In this document: in pieces, positions 1 through 5,056 of the stretch
Layout: the number at the start of each line of letters is the position of its first letter
Numbering within the stretch: position 1 is the first letter of the stretch
Assembly (NCBI GenBank): GCA_022768005.1
Contig: JALEMF010000016.1
Span: 1 to 39,386 of the forward strand
Origin: Bacteroidales bacterium
GTDB lineage: Bacteria; Bacteroidota; Bacteroidia; Bacteroidales; Muribaculaceae
Length of the DNA stretch: 39,386 nt
Reading direction: 5' to 3'
Notes under the pieces: model-generated
Told to the model about the DNA's origin: nothing
Seen by the model: the letters and a program-made list of their open reading frames with translations, nothing else
Database searches by the model: none
Translations under genes and position numbers: made by a program

Positions 1-140
1 TACTGAACTACTTCATCGAACGTCAGACAAATGCCTCAGCAGAATCACTGAACTCAAAAATCAAATGCTTCCGGGCACAAGTGAAAGGAGTCAGAGATAT
101 ACCTTTCTTCATGTATCGTTTAGCAACAGTTTTGGGTTAG
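1..140 (+). CDS. Transposase, C-terminal end only (cut by window edge)
   Basis: An open frame enters from the left edge (first full codon at base 3) and ends at TAG 138-140, giving about 45 residues. The peptide contains ERQTNASAESLNSKIKCFR followed by VKGVRDIPFFMYRL. This N-A-x-A-E-S-x-N-x-K-I-K pattern with the final FF(L/M)(Y/F)R block is how DDE transposases common in Bacteroidetes end (ISAon1/ISL3-like types); the Glu is probably the last catalytic acid. The rest of the element lies outside the window. The bases just after the stop (about 141-180, with CACCCTCCCCACAGGG) may include the right terminal inverted repeat, which cannot be confirmed without the left end. The family is inferred from the tail only. 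Confidence 0.75.
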   Translation, partial: LNYFIERQTNASAESLNSKIKCFRAQVKGVRDIPFFMYRLATVLG

Positions 141-391
141 CATCCGTACACCCTCCCCACAGGGTTTGTCGGTTGCGCCAATAAAGATTTTGATATAGAA
201 TTTCTATGCTGAGCGACATCTTTGGAAATCATAAAAAGTTTGGTTAGTAAATTTGTAAAAAAGTTTATTGGTGCAAATTTAACTTTTTTATGGCGAAAAA
301 AAAGACTATTTATTCTTGGTATTTGACTGATAAAAGTTGTTTTGTTGTCCGATTTATACGAATTAGACACTTTTTTTTCGTCATTATACAC

Positions 392-422
392 AAAAAAAAA
401 GACGGCTGAATTCTCAGCCGTC
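392..422 (-). terminator. Rho-independent terminator of the tRNA-Met gene
   Basis: On the minus strand GACGGCTGA and its complement TCAGCCGTC form a near-perfect palindromic stem (401-422), followed directly by nine T residues (complement of the A run 392-400). It lies 4 bases past the CCA end of the tRNA, so it terminates a single-gene tRNA transcript. Confidence 0.9.
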
Positions 423-426
423 TGCT

Positions 427-501
427 TGGTGGCGGGAGGAGGACTCGAACCTCCGACCTTTGGGTTATGAGCCCAACGAGCTGCCACTGCTCCACCCCGC
501 G
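427..501 (-). tRNA. Initiator tRNA-Met (anticodon CAT)
   Basis: The minus strand reads CGCGGGGTGGAGCAG at the 5' end and TCCTCCCGCCACCA at the 3' end, with anticodon loop CTCATAA. The T arm is GGAGG-TTCGAGT-CCTCC and the CCA tail is genome-encoded (427-429). Two hallmarks mark it as the initiator. The anticodon stem carries three consecutive G:C pairs (GGG before the loop, CCC after it). The first acceptor position is unpaired (C1 opposite C72), the feature that keeps initiators off EF-Tu and allows formylation. It is preceded by a strong Bacteroidota promoter and followed by a terminator, so it is monocistronic. Confidence 0.95.
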
Positions 502-515
502 ATGTTTTGGTAGTG

Positions 516-546
516 CAAAGGTACAACCTTTTTTATTAGCAGGCAA
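516..546 (-). promoter_or_regulatory. Promoter of the initiator tRNA
   Basis: On the minus strand the -7 box TACCTTTG (516-523) matches TAnnTTTG. A TTG (544-546) lies 20 bases upstream, the Bacteroidota sigma-A arrangement. The tRNA 5' end is 15 bases downstream of the -7 box. Confidence 0.85.
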
Positions 547-580
547 GTTAAATAATGTTAAATAAACATTAAGAGGCTCT

Positions 581-607
581 GACTCGTCCGACAAGTCCGA
601 CTCTTCT
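581..607. repeat. 9-base-period GTCCGAC repeat, copy 1
   Basis: Three successive 9-mers, GACTCGTCC, GACAAGTCC and GACTCTTCT, share a GTCCGAC core. Bases 586-601 (GTCCGACAAGTCCGAC) are a one-mismatch inverted copy of 1911-1926. The same motif recurs at 3090-3116 and 14777-14834. It lies in the non-coding stretch between the tRNA promoter and the DUF1016 gene. Its function is unknown. Confidence 0.65.
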
Positions 608-652
608 AAAAATTTTTCTCCGAAAATCCTACCCCCCTTCGGAAATAATCCT

Positions 653-660
653 TAACTTTG
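653..660 (+). promoter_or_regulatory. Possible -7 element for the DUF1016 nuclease gene
   Basis: TAACTTTG matches TAnnTTTG and is followed by a leader of roughly 100 bases before the ATG at 771. No convincing TTG is seen 19-21 bases upstream, so this is a weak call. Confidence 0.4.
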
Positions 661-770
661 TTATGGTAACAAAGTTCCATTTAAAAATATACTCTGACAG
701 CAAGTCAAACTTAAAAGGTCTTTTTACTGATTATTGACACCAATTCGAATAAACTTAAAATGGACTCACT

Positions 771-1763
771 ATGATTACAGATGACATAATTCACATCATA
801 AAAGAATCACGTAGTAACGCTGTCAGGTCAGTAGATTTCTGTCGTGTTTTGATGTATTGGCATATAGGACAAAGAATTGTTGAAGAAGAACAATGTGGAA
901 ATATTCGTGCCGAATATGGAATCGGACTTATTAAAAATCTTGCTAATCAACTCGAACCTCAGTTCGGCAGCGGCTTTTCATACCGTCAACTCAATTTCAG
1001 CCGCCAGTTCTATCTTGAATACCCAAAAGTGAACGCACTGCGTTCACAATTTAACTGGACTCAGTACCGCACACTTATTCAGATATCAGATAAAGACAAA
1101 CGAGCGTACTACGAACTTGAAGCAGCAAATAATAATTGGACTGCAAGGGAAATGGAAAGACAAATTCATTCAATGCTATATGAACGACTATTATTAAGCG
1201 CCGACAAAGAGTCCGTTTTGGCAGTTGCAAGACGAGAAAGAATACCGGAATCACCCAATGAGATTATAAAAGATCCTATGGTGCTTGAATTTCTTGGTTT
1301 AAAGAAAAATGCACATTACTACGAATCAGAACTTGAAACTGCATTAATTGACCATTTACAAGAATTTCTTCTTGAACTCGGTAATGGATTTACATTCGTT
1401 GCACGTCAGAAAAGACTTATCCTTGAAGATGACGAGTTTTTTGCTGACTTGGTATTTTATAATAGACTAATGAAGTGTTTTGTTATTATTGAATTAAAGA
1501 CTGGAAAGGTAACTCACCAAGATTTAGGTCAACTTCAAATGTATGTCAACTATTACGATAGGTATGAAAAGTCTGTTGATGAAAACCCGACTATCGGCAT
1601 ACTTCTTTGCTCTGAGAAAAATGACACATTAGTCAAAATGTCACTTCCGGAAGATAATAATACGATATTAGCCTCAAAATATCAACTTTATCTACCTACT
1701 GAACAACAACTCATTGATGAAGTTGAAAAAGTTAAATCAGAACTTGGAAGAGACTCTTTATAA
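771..1763 (+). CDS. YhcG/DUF1016-family PD-(D/E)XK nuclease-domain protein
   Basis: A 330-residue protein with the two-part layout of the YhcG family. The N-terminal DUF1016 domain (about residues 5-150) includes VLMYWHIGQRI and the YGIGLIKNLANQL and FSYRQLNFSRQFY stretches. The C-terminal half is a PD-(D/E)XK nuclease-like domain. The likely catalytic set is D226 (in ADLVFY) and E241-x-K243 (in IIELKTGK), with Q254 in the following helix (QLQMYVNYY). Length is near the family's usual 330-380. Members are scattered by horizontal transfer, often beside restriction-modification or mobile genes, and their role is not firmly settled. Here no restriction partner is visible. The gene sits next to a transposase tail and is flanked by inverted GTCCGAC-type repeats. 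The bases after the stop still look protein-like, so the present C-terminus may be shortened. Confidence 0.88.
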   Translation: MITDDIIHIIKESRSNAVRSVDFCRVLMYWHIGQRIVEEEQCGNIRAEYGIGLIKNLANQLEPQFGSGFSYRQLNFSRQFYLEYPKVNALRSQFNWTQYRTLIQISDKDKRAYYELEAANNNWTAREMERQIHSMLYERLLLSADKESVLAVARRERIPESPNEIIKDPMVLEFLGLKKNAHYYESELETALIDHLQEFLLELGNGFTFVARQKRLILEDDEFFADLVFYNRLMKCFVIIELKTGKVTHQDLGQLQMYVNYYDRYEKSVDENPTIGILLCSEKNDTLVKMSLPEDNNTILASKYQLYLPTEQQLIDEVEKVKSELGRDSL

Positions 1764-1900
1764 GAATCAATACCACAAATTGAACTATACGGAACCGCCG
1801 AGCTTTGCGAACAGAAAAAAAGAAAACGGTCATAAGACTCCTAAAGGAATTCTTTGACCGCTTCTATGATATCTCAGGTGGAGAATTTTTCAGAGAGTAA
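1764..1900 (+). pseudogene. Coding-like remnant downstream of the DUF1016 gene
   Basis: Directly after the TAA at 1761-1763 the same frame stays open for 23 more codons and includes IPQIELYGTAELCEQKK. It then enters an A-rich run (about 1815-1828). A second frame takes over there and reads VIRLLKEFFDRFYDISGG up to a TAA at 1898-1900. The composition looks like real protein broken by one stop and one frameshift in the poly-A tract. It may be the lost tail of the upstream gene or a scrap of another gene. No family is recognised. Confidence 0.35.
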
Positions 1901-1910
1901 ATGGGAGGAA

Positions 1911-1928
1911 GTCGGACTGGTCGGACTT
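1911..1928. repeat. 9-base-period GTCGGAC repeat, copy 2
   Basis: Two 9-mers, GTCGGACTG and GTCGGACTT, lie in tandem between the convergent DUF1016 and Gly-rich genes. The copy is inverted relative to 586-601 with a single mismatch in 16 bases. Confidence 0.65.
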
Positions 1929-1943
1929 TTCCTGATTTCCTAA

Positions 1944-2951
1944 TCATCCTATTATCAAATTAGTGTAATATCTGATACCTGAGCCGTAGTTATAGACTGA
2001 TTGGAATTCGAGGGTGATGTATTGATTGTCATAGCCCCACCATGTCACTCTTCTGCCGTTTGCTATTGACTGTGAAACTGCCGGTGCACCGTACATATTG
2101 TAAAGTTGATTGTAAAGATTATTGTAACGGTAGCCATCATAGTTTGACGTTGAATAACTGAATTGCGATGATGCAAGGTAGCCGTTGTTATAGTAAAGCA
2201 TCACATCGGGCCAAGTGTAATTATATGCATTCAGATTTCTCATATACAGATAGTTGTCAGCATATCCGTCAACGTAATAGTTGCGAGCGAGGAAAATGTT
2301 TACTGAATTATCAAATGCCACTCCGAGTGCCACTCCCAATATTGCTTGCAATGGACTGATATGGCAATGCGGACGATAATGTACAGGTGGTGCAGGACGA
2401 TGATAAGGACAAGGAGCAGGACGATAAGGACGTTGTGGAGGACGATGTATGTGTCCGTAGTGATTGCCGCCATAACCCGGACCCGGTCTGTAACCGCCAT
2501 GGTCATGATGGTATCCGTCGTGTCCGCCGTGATTGTGTCCGTAATCAGGACGACCGCCGTTATTACCCGGACGGTAACCGCCGTTATCAGGTCTGCCACC
2601 ATAGTCAGGACGTCCACCGTTATTACCCGGACGATAACCGCCATTATTGCCGCCATTATTGCCATTACCCGGACGGTAACCGCCGTTATCAGGTCTGCCG
2701 CCATGGTCAGGACGACCACCGTTATTACCCGGACGGTAAGAAGAACCTTTATCACCTCCGTTATCTTGATGACGATTATCTCTATTACCATTGTTACCAC
2801 GGCTCGGACGGTTAGGTTGACTGCCTTGTCTTCCGCCACGGTCACGCTGTTCGCTGCCATTACGCGAGCCTCTTTCAGAAGCGGATATTTCCGGTATCAT
2901 CATTGCACCGCAAACGAGGCAGATTGTCATAATGTAAAAAAATCTTTTCAT
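1944..2951 (-). CDS. Secreted Gly/Asn/Arg-rich repeat protein, function unknown
   Basis: A 335-residue protein. Residues 1-25 form a signal peptide with a hydrophobic core and likely cleavage after ISA. Residues 26-200 are low complexity: Gly, Asn, Arg, Asp, Tyr, then His and Pro. They contain about three copies of a 20-residue unit YRPGNNGGRPDYGGRPDNGG (residues 72-141). The part after residue 200 has ordinary composition: a short hydrophobic stretch (LQAILGVALGVAF), then a Tyr/Asn-rich tail with VTWWGYDNQYITLEF. The layout suggests an exported, disordered surface or periplasmic protein anchored by its C-terminal domain, but I recognise no family. A promoter-like box lies just upstream at 3029-3036. 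The opposite strand and other frames also stay open here only because the repeat lacks stops. Confidence 0.75.
   Translation of the reverse strand: MKRFFYIMTICLVCGAMMIPEISASERGSRNGSEQRDRGGRQGSQPNRPSRGNNGNRDNRHQDNGGDKGSSYRPGNNGGRPDHGGRPDNGGYRPGNGNNGGNNGGYRPGNNGGRPDYGGRPDNGGYRPGNNGGRPDYGHNHGGHDGYHHDHGGYRPGPGYGGNHYGHIHRPPQRPYRPAPCPYHRPAPPVHYRPHCHISPLQAILGVALGVAFDNSVNIFLARNYYVDGYADNYLYMRNLNAYNYTWPDVMLYYNNGYLASSQFSYSTSNYDGYRYNNLYNQLYNMYGAPAVSQSIANGRRVTWWGYDNQYITLEFQSVYNYGSGIRYYTNLIIG
2529..2738. repeat. In-gene tandem repeat, about 60-base unit
   Basis: The DNA encoding residues 72-141 of the Gly-rich protein contains two full 60-base copies, one shortened 42-base unit and one diverging copy. The recurrent blocks are ACCGCCGTTATCAGGTCTGC and TTATTACCCGGACG. 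Such arrays can change copy number by slippage or recombination, altering protein length in steps of 20 residues. Confidence 0.7.
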
Positions 2952-3028
2952 TGTCGTAATGTTTAAAAGTGAACTTTCTGTTTTTCTTTCTATGATGAAA
3001 AATTAATCGTTAAGTTTAATACAGACTG

Positions 3029-3036
3029 CAAAAATA
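3029..3036 (-). promoter_or_regulatory. Possible -7 box for the Gly-rich protein gene
   Basis: The minus strand reads TATTTTTG, matching TAnnTTTG, about 78 bases before the ATG at 2951. No clear TTG is seen 20 bases upstream, where the HxlR terminator hairpin lies instead. Confidence 0.45.
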
Positions 3037-3043
3037 AGACAAA

Positions 3044-3074
3044 AATGCGAAAAATTTTCCCTTTCAGGAAAATT
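3044..3074 (-). terminator. Terminator of the HxlR regulator gene
   Basis: The minus strand forms AATTTTCC-TGAAAG-GGAAAATT (3053-3074) followed by further T residues. It lies 46 bases past the HxlR stop. The stem is AT-rich, so moderate strength is expected. Confidence 0.6.
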
Positions 3075-3089
3075 AAAGAGAATGATTGA

Positions 3090-3116
3090 GTCAGACCGGT
3101 CGGACGGGTCGGACCT
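3090..3116. repeat. 9-base-period GTCGGAC repeat, copy 3
   Basis: Three tandem 9-mers, GTCAGACCG, GTCGGACGG and GTCGGACCT, end 3 bases short of the HxlR stop codon. Orientation is the same as at 1911-1928. Confidence 0.65.
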
Positions 3117-3119
3117 TTC

Positions 3120-3494
3120 CTAAGCCATTTTTGCTTTATCGTACTCTGCCCTATCCTTCATAATGCCTGTCATATTATCGAGCGACCAGTTTACAAGGTT
3201 TTCAAAGACAGGAATAAATGTCATTGCACGGGGAGTGAGCATATATTCCACTTTCGGCGGAACTTCAGGATAAATCTTCCTGCTCACAAGCCCGTCTGCC
3301 TCCAGAGAGCGCAAAGATGAAATGAGGACTTTTGACGAAATGTCCGGAATCTTCTTCAATAAAGCGGAAAAACGTGTGTTACCGGAATTTTTAAGCGTGT
3401 AAATAATCACTAACTGCCACTTGCCGCAAATACGCGAAAGAATATTGCGGATAGGACAATCCTGAAAAATAATTTCTTTTATCTGACGTGCCAT
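3120..3494 (-). CDS. HxlR-family winged-helix transcriptional regulator
   Basis: A 124-residue, single-domain winged helix typical of HxlR proteins (usual length 100-130). Residues 10-30 (FQDCPIRNILSRICGKWQ) hold the family's N-terminal Cys (C13) and the CGKW segment. NTRFSALLKKIPDISSKVL is the recognition helix region, and YPEVPPKVEYMLTP is the wing. Several relatives (YodB, HypR) sense electrophiles or disulfide stress through the N-terminal Cys; a redox role here is inference from C13 and C23 only. The gene is divergent from the cupin gene at 3720. Its own promoter box is overlapped by an inverted repeat (3512-3534), which suggests autoregulation. Confidence 0.9.
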   Translation of the reverse strand: MARQIKEIIFQDCPIRNILSRICGKWQLVIIYTLKNSGNTRFSALLKKIPDISSKVLISSLRSLEADGLVSRKIYPEVPPKVEYMLTPRAMTFIPVFENLVNWSLDNMTGIMKDRAEYDKAKMA

Positions 3495-3511
3495 AACTTA
3501 TTAATATTCTC

Positions 3512-3534
3512 ATTAGTGTACAAAAGTAACTAAT
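3512..3534 (-). promoter_or_regulatory. HxlR gene promoter with overlapping inverted repeat
   Basis: The minus-strand -7 box TACTTTTG (3521-3528) lies about 27 bases upstream of the HxlR ATG. It sits entirely inside an inverted repeat ATTAGT-N11-ACTAAT (3512-3534). A dimeric winged-helix regulator bound here would block initiation, so an operator for autoregulation is a reasonable inference. Confidence 0.55.
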
Positions 3535-3611
3535 ATCCGAAATATACGCCAACCCACCAATGTTAAACAATTATAAAAATGATTTTGTTAACACATTGAA
3601 AGTCAACAAAA

Positions 3612-3627
3612 GTTACCTCGAGGTAAC
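3612..3627. promoter_or_regulatory. Perfect 16-base palindrome, candidate operator
   Basis: GTTACCTCGAGGTAAC is a perfect palindrome between the divergent HxlR and cupin genes, about 20 bases upstream of the cupin -33 element. Position and symmetry suit an HxlR-family dimer site, but the half-site differs from ATTAGT at 3512-3534, so the two sites may serve different proteins. Confidence 0.5.
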
Positions 3628-3647
3628 GTAGTAACTCGAAAGTAAGT

Positions 3648-3682
3648 TCTTGTATACAACACTTTCCGTTCATAATTTTGCA
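3648..3682 (+). promoter_or_regulatory. Promoter of the cupin gene
   Basis: TTG, 20 bases, then TAATTTTG: a full match to the Bacteroidota sigma-A promoter. A TTG start codon earlier in the cupin frame falls inside this -7 box, so translation must begin downstream at the ATG at 3720. Confidence 0.75.
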
Positions 3683-3719
3683 TCGTCAAAACGAAATAAC
3701 AACTAAACATCAATTCAAT

Positions 3720-4169
3720 ATGAAAACTCCAAAAACAATTATCAGCGCAGCAAACGTAACTGCTGCAAACTTCGGTAAATTCTCCAATCTTAACGATTAC
3801 GTTCTTGAACTCGGACCGGAAGTAAAAATCCCGGGCAAAGTTTTCGGTGGCGGAGCAGTAGGAGCAACAGGCGGTGAATTTTCATTCCAATCATTTGCAC
3901 CGGGCAGCGAAACCGGTTTTCTCCATACACATAAAAATCACGAAGAACTCTACTTCTTCCTCAGCGGAAAAGGTGAATTCCAAGTAGATGGCGAAGTATT
4001 CCCTATTGAAGAAGGCAGCGTAGTGAGAGTAGCACCTGACGGCAAACGCTCAGTTCGCAACAACGGTAACGAACCGCTCGTAATGCTCTGCGTACAGTAC
4101 AAAGGTAACACATTTACTGCTGAAGATGCAAATGACGGAAATATCCTCAGCGAAAAAGTAAACTGGTAA
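3720..4169 (+). CDS. Small single-domain cupin protein
   Basis: A 149-residue protein with one cupin fold. Motif 1 is H69-T-H71-x3-E75 (FLHTHKNHEELYFFLSGKG), with the metal-site His pair and Glu. Motif 2 reads EEGSVVRVAPDGKRSVRNNG, in which the usual final His ligand is a Ser (S111), flanked by Arg residues. Metal binding may therefore be weakened or three-coordinate. There is no signal peptide, so it is cytoplasmic. Small cupins of this type act as isomerases, dioxygenases or sugar-binding proteins; the activity here cannot be assigned. It is transcribed divergently from an HxlR regulator and has its own promoter and terminator, so it is the likely regulated target. The ATG at 3720 is chosen because an upstream TTG codon lies in the promoter. 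Confidence 0.85.
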   Translation: MKTPKTIISAANVTAANFGKFSNLNDYVLELGPEVKIPGKVFGGGAVGATGGEFSFQSFAPGSETGFLHTHKNHEELYFFLSGKGEFQVDGEVFPIEEGSVVRVAPDGKRSVRNNGNEPLVMLCVQYKGNTFTAEDANDGNILSEKVNW

Positions 4170-4200
4170 TCACAGGTCTCCCCTCATAACCAAACTATAC

Positions 4201-4233
4201 AGGCTGTGTCAATACTGATGCAGCCTATTTTTA
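4201..4233 (+). terminator. Terminator of the cupin gene
   Basis: AGGCTG...CAGCCT stem (4201-4226) with an inner TCA/TGA pairing, followed by ATTTTTAT. It lies 32 bases after the cupin stop. Confidence 0.7.
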
Positions 4234-4249
4234 TCCTTAATCAACTATT

Positions 4250-4293
4250 CCTATTCGTCAAAACCGTGCAAATGCACAGAATTTACGAATAGG
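4250..4293. repeat. Large stem-loop 1 in the cupin-exonuclease gap
   Basis: CCTATTCGT (4250-4258) pairs perfectly with ACGAATAGG (4285-4293). Inside is a second stem GTGC-AAAT-GCAC. No T run follows, so it is not an obvious terminator. The gap 4170-4495 holds this, the cupin terminator and a second hairpin (4340-4379), but no gene. Confidence 0.6.
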
Positions 4294-4339
4294 GTTCGGT
4301 TTTAACTCCTAAAACGGTAACTATTCAGCGAAAATCGTC

Positions 4340-4379
4340 CATTACCAAAAGTTGCTAATATTGGCACTTTTTGGTAATG
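4340..4379. repeat. Large stem-loop 2 in the cupin-exonuclease gap
   Basis: CATTACCAAAAGT pairs with ACTTTTTGGTAATG (one bulge) and the stem extends through TGC/GCA to an AT-rich loop, giving about 15 base pairs. No terminator-like T run follows on either strand. Confidence 0.6.
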
Positions 4380-4495
4380 AGATAGCTACTCGCATCTAAA
4401 AAAATACGGGCTATGACGTAATTTTACACATTGATTTCCGTTAAATAATGGAGCGACACGGTAAGTATGTGCTCACCTTTAATTTTCACATTATA

Positions 4496-4990
4496 ATGAA
4501 AAATTTTGCAGCAATAGACTTTGAGACAGCAAACCAACACCGTTCAAGCGTGTGCAGCGTAGGTGTAGTGATAGTGCGCAATGGAAAAATCGTAGATGAA
4601 TATTACAGTCTTATCTATCCTTATCCTGAATTTTTCACACGCTTCACCACAGCCGTTCACGGACTTACGATGGAGGACGTGGAAGATGCACCAATATTTC
4701 CTCAAGTGTGGGAAGAAATAGAGCCGAAAATAGAAGGGTTGCCACTCGTGGCGCATAACAGCCCCTTTGATGAAGGTTGCCTCAAAGCCGCATTCCGGGA
4801 ATACGGAATGAAATACCCTTGCTACACGTTTTACTGCACTTGCACAGCGGCTCGCCGACATTTCGGCAATAAACTGCCTAATCATCAATTAGACACGGTA
4901 TCAGCCGCCTGCGGGTTCGACCTCTCAGCCCATCATAATGCTCTTGCAGATGCTGAAGCGTGTGCGGCTATCGCCTTAGAAATTCTTTAG
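4496..4990 (+). CDS. DEDDh 3'-5' exonuclease (DNA polymerase III epsilon-like)
   Basis: A 164-residue protein made of a single RNase T/DnaQ exonuclease domain. ExoI is AIDFETA (D8, E10), ExoII is VAHNSPFDEG (D92), and ExoIII is HHNALADAEA (H147, D152). This gives the full DEDDh set for two-metal hydrolysis of DNA or RNA 3' ends. No polymerase-contact or helicase domain is attached, so it is a stand-alone trimming or proofreading-type enzyme rather than a certain Pol III subunit. I start at the second Met (MKNFAAIDFE). The 16 codons upstream of it carry no family similarity and would place the fold too far in. No clear TAnnTTTG promoter is seen. Confidence 0.88.
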   Translation: MKNFAAIDFETANQHRSSVCSVGVVIVRNGKIVDEYYSLIYPYPEFFTRFTTAVHGLTMEDVEDAPIFPQVWEEIEPKIEGLPLVAHNSPFDEGCLKAAFREYGMKYPCYTFYCTCTAARRHFGNKLPNHQLDTVSAACGFDLSAHHNALADAEACAAIALEIL

Positions 4991-5000
4991 CATACACGAC

Positions 5001-5041
5001 AAAAAAGCGAGGCATATCAACTGATACACCTCGCTATTTTA
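5001..5041. terminator. Bidirectional terminator, exonuclease / FadL-type porin
   Basis: Stem AGCGAGG...CCTCGCT (5006-5035), with A5+ on its left and ATTTTAT on its right. It serves the two convergent genes. Confidence 0.8.
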
Positions 5042-5056
5042 TATTTAAAATATTTA

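Noticed and set aside
141-391. Additional gene or small RNA between the transposase and the tRNA terminator
   Set aside because: TAAATTTG-like boxes occur on both strands in this AT-rich stretch, but no frame, hairpin-plus-T-run or RNA signature supports a gene.
771-1763. A defence island or restriction-modification system around the DUF1016 nuclease
   Set aside because: No methyltransferase, specificity subunit, helicase or other defence gene is visible on either side; only a transposase tail and a tRNA gene are adjacent.
1815-1860. Hairpin CGGTCA...TGACCG as a terminator of the DUF1016 gene
   Set aside because: The stem is interrupted and no T run follows on the plus strand. It lies in what looks like decayed coding sequence.
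2529-2738. CRISPR-like regularly spaced repeats
   Set aside because: The repeats are in frame within a coding sequence, the 'spacers' are themselves repeated, and no cas gene is near.
2300-2966. Several long overlapping frames on both strands inside the Gly-rich gene
   Set aside because: They exist only because the 60-base repeat has no stops in other frames. Their translations are strings of Val/Ile/Thr or Arg/Asp with no domain. Only the 1944-2951 minus frame has a signal peptide and a structured tail.
3678-3719. Upstream TTG start for the cupin
   Set aside because: It lies in the TAATTTTG promoter element. The ATG at 3720 gives a normal cupin N-terminus.
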